Of a DNA stretch of 44,067 nucleotides, positions 16,723 through 25,540 are shown piece after piece. Origin of the DNA: Clostridiaceae bacterium (GTDB lineage: Bacteria; Bacillota; Clostridia; CAYPLH01; DUMO01); the NCBI GenBank assembly GCA_012839865.1, contig DUMO01000070.1, positions 1 to 44,067 of the forward strand. Direction: 5' to 3'. A program made the translations under genes and the position numbers. The notes beneath the pieces were generated by a model. That model ran no database searches. It was not told the origin of the DNA and saw only the letters and a program-made list of their open reading frames with translations. Position 1 is the stretch's first letter; the number at the start of each line of letters is the position of its first letter.

Positions 16723-17441
16723 TCCTTTCGAAGCCTGCTGATAATTCTCTTCTCAAGCCTGGAAATATATGATTGAGATATTCCCAGCATGTCTGCAACT
16801 TCCTTCTGGGTCTTTTCTTCTCCGTTGTTGCAAAGGCCAAATCGGAGCTCCATTATTTTTTTCTCCCGGTTTGAGAGCTTTTTCATCGCAATTTCAAGGA
16901 GTTCCTTATCCACCTCATCTTCAATGCTTCTATATATAAGGTCATTGTCCGTTCCTAAGATGTCAGAGAGTAAAAGTTCGTTCCCATCCCAATCAATATT
17001 CAGGGGTTCATCTATTGAAATTTCATTTTTCAGCCGGTTATTTCTCCTAAGATACATAAGTATCTCATTTTCAATGCAGCGTGAGGCATAAGTGGCAAGT
17101 TTGATATTCTTGGCCGGATTAAATGTATTTATTGCTTTTATAAGTCCGATGGTGCCAATTGATATCAAATCTTCAACGCCAACGCCGGTATTTTCAAATT
17201 TTCTGGCTATATAAACCACAAGCCGGAGATTTCTTTCAATCAGTACTTTTTTTACGCCAAATTCATTTCTCCCCAGCTTATCCAAAAGATATGCCTCTTC
17301 TTCATTGCTGAGGGGCGGCGGCAGGGCTTCACTTCCGCCAATATAGTCTATATGGGTCCTGGGTAGTTTTCCGAACCTTTTTAAGATATTAAGGTATTTT
17401 ACCCGTATCATTAATCTTATTTTTTTTAAAAAAATTTTCAT
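16704..17441 (-). CDS. sigE: RNA polymerase sporulation sigma factor sigma-E precursor (early mother cell)
   Basis: This is pro-sigma-E, 245 aa. It starts at ATG 17441 with AAGGAG 8 bases upstream; a longer frame to 17474 lacks an RBS. The first ~30 residues ([20 protein letters not shown]...) are the basic, hydrophobic pro-sequence that holds the factor at the membrane. The cleavage region is [18 protein letters not shown], as in Bacillus. Region 2 follows ([20 protein letters not shown], with [19 protein letters not shown] and [17 protein letters not shown]), then region 4 ([15 protein letters not shown], with [18 protein letters not shown]). SpoIIGA, encoded upstream, is the expected processing protease. 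Confidence 0.97.
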   Translation of the reverse strand: MKIFLKKIRLMIRVKYLNILKRFGKLPRTHIDYIGGSEALPPPLSNEEEAYLLDKLGRNEFGVKKVLIERNLRLVVYIARKFENTGVGVEDLISIGTIGLIKAINTFNPAKNIKLATYASRCIENEILMYLRRNNRLKNEISIDEPLNIDWDGNELLLSDILGTDNDLIYRSIEDEVDKELLEIAMKKLSNREKKIMELRFGLCNNGEEKTQKEVADMLGISQSYISRLEKRIISRLRKEISRMV

Positions 17442-17549
17442 AAACCTGTCTCCTTCCGTTGTTACAGTAAACAATCCGGTGTTTTTTTGCCTTATGCTGT
17501 TTTCCGGTTTTTCCTGCCTGTAAATCAGCCCGCTGTCCCCGGCCTTAGG

Positions 17550-17711
17550 TTAAATCACATGCCTTCTTCCCATACAACCCCTTTGTATCTTCCGGTAAAC
17601 CATCTGCAATATAAAATATTGCATGTTTTCTTCTCATGCAGCCTTGTGCAACTTTTCGAAAATTATCTGCCATTTTCCCCTGCAAAATATTGCATGCCGG
17701 CTTATCATGCA
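17550..17711 (-). repeat. Degenerate ~65-71 bp tandem repeats between spoIIGA and sigE
   Basis: Three related blocks are read on the minus strand at about 17711-17680, 17640-17604 and 17577-17552. Each begins with TGYATGRKAAG-like sequence followed by CATG; the first two then share GCAATATTTT and a GCAG. Downstream parts (GGCAGATAATTTTCG against TGCAGATGGTTTACC) also align. The first copy overlaps the spoIIGA stop codon. They occupy most of the 263-base gap before sigE. The open frame through them (17545-17727) has no RBS. Confidence 0.55.
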
Positions 17712-18604
17712 ACCAGGTCAGGGCCAAGAAGCGCTTTATACTTCTCGTCTTTTGAAAGGTTCTTATTGTATATTCCGACTACTACATCCTTCACCCCCTT
17801 TTCATCCTTATTCCTTCCAATTACTATATAATCAGGCTTAAATCCAATCAACATGCCGTTTTCCTTCCCGATGGAATTGAAAGGAATAAGTCTGAATCTT
17901 TTATACCATTTGGATCCTGCTACAATAGAGGTGACAGAGCCTAAATCGTTTTCTTTCGCTGAAATGAAAATTTCTTTTATTTCTTCCGGCAGTATAGGCG
18001 CAATTGCACTGAATTCCACTATAACCACCGGCATATTGGTCAAAGGATCATGCAGAAAATTTCCGGTGTCCACCAGGGCGGACAAATCAATTACCCGGTT
18101 CTCAAAGGCAATTTTTATAGGTACAAAAAGCTCTTCCCTCACAAATTTATATTGAATGATCTCCCAGAATATCCTGGTAATAATTGCCACTGTAATTATC
18201 GATAAAACAACTATCGACCATTTTGAGCCTGTAAAAACATAAAATACTCCGCTTTTGACAAAACCGCTTGTATTGTTGAAATATATAAAGGCAAATGCCG
18301 CTCCGGCAAATATAAACGTGGATATATAGAAAACCGCAAGTATTTTAAGGAACCTGACAGGTTTTTCGGGAGCAAAGGTTACTGCAATTATCAATAATGA
18401 AAGTATAACCTTTGCAAAAGTTGTATAATATAACCTTATGTCAGGAAACAATACCAGAACAACTACATATAATGCTCCTATAAGGGCTCCTGAAAACAAC
18501 CGGAGGTTGGATGCCCTGCATTTTGAAAACTTTGATGTTAGCAAAAGTATAAAGTAGTTGATAACCAGATTTTCCAGAAAAAGAACATCTAAATAAACCT
18601 CCAA
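17705..18604 (-). CDS. spoIIGA: Sporulation sigma-E factor-processing peptidase SpoIIGA
   Basis: This membrane aspartic protease cleaves pro-sigma-E in the mother cell after a signal from the forespore. The ~299-aa protein has an N-terminal half of about five TM helices (EVYLDVLFLENLVINYFILL, LFSGALIGALYVVVLVLF, ILAVFYISTFIFAGAAFAF and others). The cytoplasmic half carries the catalytic DTG motif in LSALVDTGNFLHDPLT. I favour a TTG start at 18604 (EVYLDVLFLEN...), with GGGGG about 6 bases upstream. The in-frame ATG at 18640 has no Shine-Dalgarno, and family members usually begin close to this helix. It is the first gene of the spoIIGA-sigE unit. Confidence 0.93.
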   Translation of the reverse strand: MEVYLDVLFLENLVINYFILLLTSKFSKCRASNLRLFSGALIGALYVVVLVLFPDIRLYYTTFAKVILSLLIIAVTFAPEKPVRFLKILAVFYISTFIFAGAAFAFIYFNNTSGFVKSGVFYVFTGSKWSIVVLSIITVAIITRIFWEIIQYKFVREELFVPIKIAFENRVIDLSALVDTGNFLHDPLTNMPVVIVEFSAIAPILPEEIKEIFISAKENDLGSVTSIVAGSKWYKRFRLIPFNSIGKENGMLIGFKPDYIVIGRNKDEKGVKDVVVGIYNKNLSKDEKYKALLGPDLVA

Positions 18605-18673
18605 AACAATCCCCCGCAATAAAAGGCACTTCCTCAACATTACATATATTCATATGCATGCATGTTTATGTTT

Positions 18674-18706
18674 ATTATAAAGCATGTCACCTGAAAAATT
18701 TGTCAA
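18674..18706 (-). promoter_or_regulatory. spoIIG-type promoter with an overlong spacer (Spo0A-dependent type)
   Basis: On the minus strand a perfect TTGACA (18701-18706) and a perfect TATAAT (18674-18679) are separated by 21 bases. An overlong spacer of this kind (22 bases) is the hallmark of the Bacillus subtilis spoIIG promoter, which sigma-A polymerase uses only with Spo0A~P. A TGTCAGAA 0A-box-like sequence lies upstream near 18730. Confidence 0.6.
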
Positions 18707-18778
18707 ACCAAAAGAGTTGAAAATAAAAGATTCTGACAAAAAACATGTTGTTGATAAATAATAAATGAAATGTATATT

Positions 18779-19996
18779 CTACAATATTTCATGCAGCCTT
18801 GCAGAAGTAGTTACAATAGCTTTGCTTTTCAATTCATTATATAAAGTAAGGGCTTTGCCTTCGGTGTAATCCCGGATTTCCGGCGGTTCATCCTCTATTA
18901 TGACAAGCCTTTTTGCATTGAGGGCTGCTTCAAGGTTTTTAATATTGCTGTTTCCAAAGGGCATATTGGATATTATGGTAAATTCACTTTCTTTGATTAA
19001 TGCGACATTACTTTGGTATATTTCTTCTGATATTTCACAGAAGGGATCGCATTTTATGCATTTTATCCCAAAAACTTCGGCAAATCTCAAATCACTGTCA
19101 CCGCTCCACAAAACGCCCGATGATATTGTATAACCCCTTTCAAACAAATAACGCATTACTCCCGATGCAGAACCGCCACCACCTATTACATGCACCGTAC
19201 CCTTTTTTTCACCATTTCTTTTGCTGATATAAAAATCCATTTGCCCGGTAATACTGTTCCTATATATAATGGCATTGACCCCGTAAGCCGATTTCAGGTT
19301 TTCCGCCGTAAGCACCTCTGCTGGCTTTCCATCAGCCAGTATTATGCCATCCTTCATGAGTATCAGCCGGTTGCAGTACCTTGCGGCAATTTTCAGGTCA
19401 TGAACTGCTGCAATTACTGTTTTTCCATTGCCGGAAAGTTCCCGGGCATAATCGAATATCTGCTCCTGATATGCAATGTCAAGGCTTGCTGTCGGCTCAT
19501 CCAGCAAAATTATTCCGGTTTCCTGGGTCAGGGTTTTTGCAAACAAAACCCTCTGTCTTTCACCGCCCGAAACATTGGTTATCTTTCTTTCGGAAAGCTC
19601 CAGTGTTTCAGTCAGTTTCATATACCTTCTTGCTATTTCATAATCTTCCAGGCTTTCACCCTTCAGTCTTCCGTTGTGGGGGTACCTGCCCATTAAGACA
19701 ACATCAATAACCTGAAATGGAAATGTAATTAAAGTATCCTGATGCATTAGGGATATTTCCCTTGCTATTTTTCTTCCGTCAAGTTTTGAAATCTCACAGC
19801 CTTTAACTTTAATGGAGCCCTCTGCTTTGTTTATTCCGTTTATACACTTTAAAAGGGTCGATTTGCCTGCGCCATTTGGACCTATCAAGCCGATGAATTC
19901 GCCCTTTTCAACCTTCAAGTCAATATTCTTCAGTATTTTCCTCTCATCTATGGAAAAGGACAAACCTTTTATTTCAAGAACCATTCTTTCACCCAT
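18779..19996 (-). CDS. btuD: Corrinoid/Fe-complex ABC transporter ATPase with an unusual C-terminal extension
   Basis: Residues 1 to about 255 form a BtuD/FecE-type ATPase: Walker A GPNGAGKST, signature NVSGGERQRV, Walker B GIILLDEPTA and switch His in AAVHDLK. Residues about 270-405 are an added domain absent from short BtuD proteins. It opens with a nucleotide-binding-like Gly-rich turn (VHVIGGGGSASGVMRYLFE), has a Cys cluster (IKCIKCDPFCEIS) and ends ARLHEIL. I infer a Rossmann-like regulatory or corrinoid-related domain. It is not CbiZ by the motifs I can see. ATG 19996 overlaps the btuC stop (TGATG), indicating translational coupling. The cobalamin riboswitch upstream of btuF assigns the operon to corrinoids. 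Confidence 0.88.
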   Translation of the reverse strand: MGERMVLEIKGLSFSIDERKILKNIDLKVEKGEFIGLIGPNGAGKSTLLKCINGINKAEGSIKVKGCEISKLDGRKIAREISLMHQDTLITFPFQVIDVVLMGRYPHNGRLKGESLEDYEIARRYMKLTETLELSERKITNVSGGERQRVLFAKTLTQETGIILLDEPTASLDIAYQEQIFDYARELSGNGKTVIAAVHDLKIAARYCNRLILMKDGIILADGKPAEVLTAENLKSAYGVNAIIYRNSITGQMDFYISKRNGEKKGTVHVIGGGGSASGVMRYLFERGYTISSGVLWSGDSDLRFAEVFGIKCIKCDPFCEISEEIYQSNVALIKESEFTIISNMPFGNSNIKNLEAALNAKRLVIIEDEPPEIRDYTEGKALTLYNELKSKAIVTTSARLHEIL

Positions 19997-21075
19997 CAAA
20001 GCAGATTGCCCCCTTTTCGCGCCATAATCAGAAGATAAAGAAAATAGGGGGCTCCCACAAGGGAAGTTATGATTCCTGCATTTACCTCAACAGGGAACAT
20101 TACCCTTCCAATAATATCGCAAAGAATAAGGAATACTGATCCCCCGAAAAAACTTGCGGGTAAAAGAACCCTGTGATCCGGTCCCAGTATAAGCCGCATT
20201 ATATGGGGTACAATCAACCCTACAAAACTGATGTTGCCGCCTACACTGATGGCTGAAGCCGTTGCAGCGGATGCAAGAAAAAGAAGCCCTCTTCTTGCTT
20301 TTACAGGGTCGAGGCCAAGGGATTGGGCTTCTTCCTCCCCAAGAAGCAAAATATTCAGGTCCTTGCTGAAGAACATCATTATCAGAACACATATAATAAC
20401 CGGTAAAGCTATCAGCTTTACATGTTCCCATCTTCTGTCATTCAATCCCCCAATGGACCAAAAAAGGAACTCCTTGATTTGATTCTGCTGATGAAGGGAC
20501 ATCAATATCATTGAAGTAACGGATGAAATGAATGTACCCACCGCTATGCCAGCCAATACAAGCGTCAGAACAGGAACCTTTTTATCCCGGGCTGCCAGAA
20601 GGTATATGACCAGAGCGGTAATTGCGGCGCCAAAAGCAGCCAGTACCGGCATAAAGTAAAGGCTTTTCACCGTTAATCCCAGGGCAACGGCAGTTACCGC
20701 ACCAAGGCTTGCACCACTTGACACGCCTATAAGCCCAGGGTCTGCCATGGGATTTCTGAACATCCCCTGCATGGCGGTACCTGAAGCAGCCAATGCACCT
20801 CCCACTAAAACTGCTGTTATTACCCTTGGGAATCTTACATTGAAAATAATGGCTTCGTGCCCGTAACTAAACTCAATGTTTTTCAATAATCCCCACTTTT
20901 TAAGAATTATTCTTACAGTATCGGAAAAAGGTATATACACGTCCCCCACCGCTGTTGCAACTACAACGGAAGCTGCGAGCAGCAAAAGCATTACCGGCAG
21001 TATGCTCATCAATTTTTTACCTTGGGTCTCGGCATTACGATTATTTTTTTCTGCTGAGGAAAGATTCCTGTTCAT
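19996..21075 (-). CDS. btuC: Corrinoid ABC transporter permease BtuC
   Basis: This 359-aa FecCD/BtuC-family permease forms a homodimeric membrane channel with about ten TM helices. Recognisable stretches are DVYIPFSDTVRII, RFPRVITAVLVGGALAASGTA with MQGMFRNPMADPGLIGVSSGASLGA, VLAGIAVGTFISS, and the C-terminal GNISFVGLIVPHIMR with GPDHRVLLPAS, which includes the ATPase-coupling region. ATG 21075 follows GGGTGG with 7-base spacing. It is 75 bases downstream of btuF and overlaps btuD, so all three are one operon. The sequence alone cannot separate cobalamin from siderophore or haem transport; the riboswitch decides it. Confidence 0.93.
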   Translation of the reverse strand: MNRNLSSAEKNNRNAETQGKKLMSILPVMLLLLAASVVVATAVGDVYIPFSDTVRIILKKWGLLKNIEFSYGHEAIIFNVRFPRVITAVLVGGALAASGTAMQGMFRNPMADPGLIGVSSGASLGAVTAVALGLTVKSLYFMPVLAAFGAAITALVIYLLAARDKKVPVLTLVLAGIAVGTFISSVTSMILMSLHQQNQIKEFLFWSIGGLNDRRWEHVKLIALPVIICVLIMMFFSKDLNILLLGEEEAQSLGLDPVKARRGLLFLASAATASAISVGGNISFVGLIVPHIMRLILGPDHRVLLPASFFGGSVFLILCDIIGRVMFPVEVNAGIITSLVGAPYFLYLLIMARKGGNLL

Positions 21076-21150
21076 AATTCAAACCACCCTGATTGGCAAA
21101 TTTTATGGTAAAGGTCAGGATAAGCAGCAAGCTGTATTTCTTCCCGGTCC

Positions 21151-22200
21151 TTACTCGAATAGTTCCGGATAGGCAGCTTTGGCTGCATCCTCTATCCCAA
21201 GAACCATGTACTGGGATGTGCTGGTCATGTGTTTGTCTTCCAGAATATAAACCCTGCCGTTCTTGATGGCACTGACATCTTTAAGGCTTGCGTCACTTAA
21301 AAAGCTCTTCCTGAATTCCTCCGGATCATATGCATTGTCATAGGACCAGGCCGGTAAGAAAATGATATCCGGATTCCACATGATTATATTCTCTTTTGAA
21401 ACCTGGGGCCACCCCTCAAGACCTGCCTCGGTAGCGACATTTATCAGTCCAGCCCGCCTTACGATATCATCGGAGGATGTTCCCTTTGCATATGTGCACC
21501 AAAAGGCATCGCAAACAAGAACTCTCTTTTTGTCGCTTTCCTTTATCGACCCTACTTTATCTTCGACAGCTTTCAGCTTCTCATCCATCCAGGCAATTAC
21601 TTCCATGCCTTTTTCAACTTCACCAACTACTACAGACACTTCTCTTATAATGCTCTTTACCTGTTCAATATCATTGGCTGTACCCATTGTATATACTGTA
21701 ATGTTTGCATCCCTTAACTGCTGTATAAAAGCCTTGTCCGTCCAGGTTGGCACTATTACCAGATCCGGAGCAAGAGCTATGGTTTTTTCTGTATCAGACT
21801 GGGTGAGGGTTGTCGGAATTGCTCCGGCCTTGTCCGCAACATTTGATATCACATTGTCCTTGGCCAAATGTGTAATGGCGACAATACTTTCGGTATCCAC
21901 CAGTGAAAATAGCATTTCATCACTTACCAGTGAAATGGAAGCAATTCTTTGGGGTTTTTCCTTTATAGTCATTTCGGTGCCGTTGGCATCGGTTATGACC
22001 AATGGGAAATTGCCGTCCTTGCTGTTATCTTCCAATTCACCGTTCTTACCATTGTTATTGCCATCTTGCCCCTGAGCTGCTGTGGATGTACCGGTTTGTC
22101 CCTGCTTCTGTATATCTGAAACGCCGGATTTCCTGCATCCTGTTAAAATACCGGCTGCTGCGATTAAAATTATCATCATCACTGCAATATGCTTTTTCAT
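21151..22200 (-). CDS. btuF: Corrinoid ABC transporter substrate-binding lipoprotein BtuF
   Basis: This 349-aa lipoprotein captures the corrinoid outside the membrane. The signal peptide ends in a lipobox (MKKHIAVMMIILIAAAGILTGC, lipidated Cys22). A Gln/Asn/Gly-rich flexible tether follows (residues about 23-65). The periplasmic-binding fold of the BtuF/FhuD type then shows QRIASISLVSDEMLFSLVD, IVAITHLAKD, LAPDLVIVPTWTD and NPDIIFLPAW. ATG 22200 follows AGGAGG with 8-base spacing. It is first in the btuFCD operon, directly behind a cobalamin riboswitch and terminator. Confidence 0.93.
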   Translation of the reverse strand: MKKHIAVMMIILIAAAGILTGCRKSGVSDIQKQGQTGTSTAAQGQDGNNNGKNGELEDNSKDGNFPLVITDANGTEMTIKEKPQRIASISLVSDEMLFSLVDTESIVAITHLAKDNVISNVADKAGAIPTTLTQSDTEKTIALAPDLVIVPTWTDKAFIQQLRDANITVYTMGTANDIEQVKSIIREVSVVVGEVEKGMEVIAWMDEKLKAVEDKVGSIKESDKKRVLVCDAFWCTYAKGTSSDDIVRRAGLINVATEAGLEGWPQVSKENIIMWNPDIIFLPAWSYDNAYDPEEFRKSFLSDASLKDVSAIKNGRVYILEDKHMTSTSQYMVLGIEDAAKAAYPELFE

Positions 22201-22412
22201 ATGTTTTTTCCTCCTGATTTTAAACAGTATGTTACCAAATAATTCTTCCCATTAGTTGTTTGACGCAGTCATTTGTATATTGATTATTAAATAGACTGTG
22301 GCGGATTTTTAAACATTTATCTTGAAATTTTTCATCATTGATAAATCGGATATATTATAAGCCTTAAAAATCCACGTTCCGATTCTAATATCAAGTTTCG
22401 CCCATACAAAAT

Positions 22413-22449
22413 AAAAACCTCTTAACCCGTACAATACATAGTCAAGAGG
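22413..22449 (-). terminator. Riboswitch expression-platform terminator upstream of btuF
   Basis: CCTCTTGAC (22449-22441 on the minus strand) pairs with GTTAAGAGG (22426-22418), followed by TTTTTATTTT. It lies between the riboswitch aptamer and btuF, as expected for B12-induced transcription termination. The remaining leader (22201-22412) shows nothing else I can name. Confidence 0.8.
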
Positions 22450-22514
22450 AATCTTCCATGGAAGCAAGATTGAACACCTGCAACACCCCCTATCGTCCGT
22501 AGAGTTATTGTGCT

Positions 22515-22690
22515 TAAGATAAAGGCAGGTCTTCTGGCTCTAGCCTCATCACCCTTCTTCCCTTCCCGGATTACTGATCCAGTGGCTTTCAAGAAGGACT
22601 CTTCTATTACAGCGGCGGGACCGCGCAGGATTTGCACCTGCTTCCCTATTATTCAGCCGGAATGCACCCGGCATCAACCTCTATCCTTCA
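22515..22690 (-). ncRNA. Cobalamin (B12) riboswitch
   Basis: Read on the minus strand, the leader carries the family's conserved elements in order: a 5' helix with GCCGGGTGCATTCCGGC, the GGTGCAAATCCTGCGC core, GGTCCCGCCGCTGTAA, and the B12 box AGCCAGAAGACCTGCC (22539-22524). A terminator follows downstream. With adenosylcobalamin bound it should switch off btuFCD. Confidence 0.95.
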
Positions 22691-22720
22691 TTATTAAGTT
22701 TTACATAACTTCTATTTAAT

Positions 22721-22749
22721 ATAATAACTCATCAACCTGCATTTTGCAA
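22721..22749 (-). promoter_or_regulatory. Candidate sigma-A promoter of the riboswitch-btuFCD unit
   Basis: On the minus strand TTGCAA (22744-22749) and TATTAT (22721-22726) are 17 bases apart. Transcription would start about 20-30 bases before the aptamer. Confidence 0.5.
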
Positions 22750-22927
22750 CAGCTGCCCTTTACCCGGGCGGTGTCAGCTTGCTGCAGGTTAAAACCCAAT
22801 TGCAAGCTAACTGGAATAAGTAACTGCTTTATCTATATTTTCAGTATTTTCAGTAAACCATGACAGTCCGCTGACAAGCTTTATCAAAATAATAAAATAA
22901 AAATTTTGATTATTCAGATGTATAAAT

Positions 22928-23725
22928 TTATATATACTTTGCAATAACAACCCGAATGCGGCCTTTTCCTGTTCTGCCGCCAACCTGCTGTAAAATGGCC
23001 TTCCCCAAACCTCTGACTGAAATACAGTCACCTTCGTTTACCTGTTTATCACTTTTATTGCACTCAAGATGATTTAAGGAAACCTTTCCGGCTTTTATTG
23101 CTTCAGCAGCCTTTTCACGGCTGATTGAAAAACCAGATGAAACTATGCAGTCAAGCCGCAGGGAAGATACCGTATCGTTCATTATTTTAAATTTTGCTTC
23201 AGGTGCATGAATTTGGTTGAGAGGTATAACCGACACTTCAAGTTTTGCTCTTCCCGCGGAACTGAAATTAGTTTCAAGGTAGGTTAATACTTCCTTCATA
23301 ACAATAATGTCGCAGCTTTCACCGTCAACCAAAATGTCTCCAATCATTTCTCTTTTTAGTCCCGTTCCCAGGATACCGCCAAGAATATCCCTGTGGGTAA
23401 GGGAGTTTGCAAGTGGATATTTTGCACGTATGCATGCAAGCGGATTTATATCATTACCGGTTATATCTTCCGGTCTGATATAATCCGGCAGAAATATCAA
23501 AACTGTACGTTGTGCTCCTTTATATCCCCCATAAAAAACATGGGCAGGATTCCCGCATTCTTTTATCAGCAATTCTGCTGCAGCCCTTTGGTGTTCGTTA
23601 AGAAACTGGGTCATCGTAAGAACATTTTTCTGCTGTGCCTTGTTCATTTTATCAATAACCTGCACCAATATGAGTTTAACTTCCGGGTTCGAGGTATATT
23701 TATCTGCAATTTCATTCTTGAACAT
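22928..23725 (-). CDS. ylmH: YlmH/RqcP-type S4-domain RNA-binding protein
   Basis: This 265-aa protein has the YlmH pattern: an N-terminal helical region (TMTQFLNEHQRAAAELLI), a central domain with PLACIRAKYPLANSLTHRDILGG then LKREMIGDILVDGESCDIIV, and a C-terminal S4 domain (LRLDCIVSSGFSISREKAAE, GKVSLNHLECNKSDKQVNEGD). In Bacillus, YlmH (RqcP2) binds stalled 50S subunits and supports C-terminal poly-Ala tailing in ribosome quality control. It usually sits in the ylm/divIVA division cluster. Here it is next to murJ instead. Start ATG 23725 has AAAGGAA upstream. An AT-rich inverted repeat (ATCAAAAT/ATTTTGAT, 22883-22910) follows the stop. Confidence 0.93.
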   Translation of the reverse strand: MFKNEIADKYTSNPEVKLILVQVIDKMNKAQQKNVLTMTQFLNEHQRAAAELLIKECGNPAHVFYGGYKGAQRTVLIFLPDYIRPEDITGNDINPLACIRAKYPLANSLTHRDILGGILGTGLKREMIGDILVDGESCDIIVMKEVLTYLETNFSSAGRAKLEVSVIPLNQIHAPEAKFKIMNDTVSSLRLDCIVSSGFSISREKAAEAIKAGKVSLNHLECNKSDKQVNEGDCISVRGLGKAILQQVGGRTGKGRIRVVIAKYI

Positions 23726-23774
23726 GTATGAATTCCTTTATACCACTGTATTTTTCTCTTGCCGGTGCGGCAAC

Positions 23775-25379
23775 CTACTTCTCTGTCCGGGCAACATCCA
23801 GAGTCTTGGTATTCCGGGACAACTTTTTCAGTTTGTCAACAGTAAACCCCAGAATCATTTTCGCTTCATCAACCCGCATCAGCAGCGTTAAAACATAATA
23901 TACCAATGCCCCCAGGACTACCACGGCAAAAAGGTACACAAGCTGCACCGGTTTTGAATACATACCGGTAGGTATAATGCTGTTAATAACATTTAACAAC
24001 AATCCCATTGCAACAGAAGCCGGCGTTGCTTTCAGCATGAAACCTGCCATGCGTTCAAGATATATTCCATTCAGCTTTATATCCAGAAGGACTAAAAGCA
24101 GTATTGCGCAGAAAGTGCTTGATAAAGCATATGACAATGCCATCCCGGAAACATTGAGAGGGGAATTATTGAGAAAAAAGACATTAAGCCCATAGTTTAC
24201 AAATATGGTTGCCGCTCCTATGTAAAGAGGGGTCTTTGTATCATTCACCGCATAAAATGCCCTGTTCAGTATTGTTACCATTGACTGTGTTATGAGGGCT
24301 ATGGAAAAAAACATAAGTGCGCTGGCGGAAACAGCAATATCCTTGTCACCAAGCTGTTCGGTAAACTGAAATATTGTGCGCACTATTGGCTCCCGTAATA
24401 CAATAATCCCAACAGCCGAAGGCAAAGCCAAAAATAAAACCGTCCTTATGCCTCTGGCCAAAGTCTCCTTGTAATAATCAATTTCCTTGACGGCATACTT
24501 GGCTGCAAGGGTCGGCAAAAGTGCAATGCCTATTCCCTGGGCAAAAATTCCATATGGCATCTGCCAGGTCCTGTCAGCCATGTTGAAAGCTACAACACTA
24601 CCCTCTGAAAAAGCTGTGGTAAAGGCAGCTGATATTATAACATTTATCTGGGAAATAGATGAAGATATCAGGGATGGTATGGCCAGAGAAAAAAGTTTCC
24701 TGAATCCCGGATGGTTGAGATACAGCTTGAACCTGAAATACTTCAGGTTTTTCAATGCAAAGCTCAACTGAAACAGAAAATATATCAAAGAACTGAACAT
24801 AACGCCATACGCAACGGTTTCCACTCCAAATTTGCTCAAAAGCAAAATACTCAGGGCACTGCCAACGTTATAAATTGAAGGTCCATAAGCCGCAGCTGCA
24901 AACCTGTGATAGGAATTCAGTATCCCGTTGGTTATACCCGCAAGCATTAAAAACGCCACCGAGGGAAACAAAATTCTGCTGAGCTCTATCGTAAGGTCAG
25001 ATGCTTCCTCTCCAAATCCCCATGCCATAAATGGCACAATTTTATCTGCAAAAACAATACCGGTAAGACATGCAACCGACATGACAATAAATACAATATT
25101 GATAAAAGTCCCGGCGGCCTTCCAGCCCTCTTCTTCCCTTCCCTTTTCTATATAACCCGACAATATTGGAATCAGTGCTGCTGCAATAGCTCCGCCCACA
25201 ACCATGTCATACATCAGGCCGGTTATCCTGAAAGCCATGTTATAGGCATCACCTATTTTGTTTGCACCTAATATATTTGGAACCAGGACTTCTCTTAAGA
25301 AACCTGTCAACCGGCTCACAACAATTGAAGACATAACTATTGCCGCTGCACCGGCAACTCTTGTCTTTGGTTTTTCCAA
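23775..25379 (-). CDS. murJ: Lipid II flippase MurJ (MviN)
   Basis: This 534-aa polytopic protein of the MOP superfamily flips undecaprenyl-linked peptidoglycan precursor across the membrane. It has about 14 TM helices. Family motifs are VVSRLTGFLREVLVPNILG at the N-terminus, RILFPSVAFLMLAGITNGILNS, NVGSALSILLLSKFG, AFNMADRTWQMPYGIFAQGIGIALLP and FYAVNDTKTPLYIG. The start is TTG at 25379, with a strong AAGGAGG 9 bases upstream and no nearby ATG in frame. It lies upstream of ylmH (49-base gap) and downstream of cinA (161-base gap without features), all on the minus strand. Confidence 0.94.
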   Translation of the reverse strand: MEKPKTRVAGAAAIVMSSIVVSRLTGFLREVLVPNILGANKIGDAYNMAFRITGLMYDMVVGGAIAAALIPILSGYIEKGREEEGWKAAGTFINIVFIVMSVACLTGIVFADKIVPFMAWGFGEEASDLTIELSRILFPSVAFLMLAGITNGILNSYHRFAAAAYGPSIYNVGSALSILLLSKFGVETVAYGVMFSSLIYFLFQLSFALKNLKYFRFKLYLNHPGFRKLFSLAIPSLISSSISQINVIISAAFTTAFSEGSVVAFNMADRTWQMPYGIFAQGIGIALLPTLAAKYAVKEIDYYKETLARGIRTVLFLALPSAVGIIVLREPIVRTIFQFTEQLGDKDIAVSASALMFFSIALITQSMVTILNRAFYAVNDTKTPLYIGAATIFVNYGLNVFFLNNSPLNVSGMALSYALSSTFCAILLLVLLDIKLNGIYLERMAGFMLKATPASVAMGLLLNVINSIIPTGMYSKPVQLVYLFAVVVLGALVYYVLTLLMRVDEAKMILGFTVDKLKKLSRNTKTLDVARTEK

Positions 25380-25540
25380 TTTGTTTATCCTCCTTAAGTT
25401 TTCAACAAGTCCGTTGCATACATTATATCATTATAATAATGTATGACGTAACTTCCGGTGAAAAAGGTTGCAGCAGGATTTTTAACTCTGCAGCAATATT
25501 TGGGGATGAAGATGGCATCATCGATAAGTTCAAGAAAACG

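Noticed and set aside
17545-17727. 60-codon open frame across the spoIIGA-sigE gap
   Set aside because: It overlaps the spoIIGA end in another frame, lacks a Shine-Dalgarno and derives from the degenerate repeats.
22422-22637. Minus-strand open frame over the B12 riboswitch
   Set aside because: The sequence is explained by conserved riboswitch elements; the frame has no RBS.
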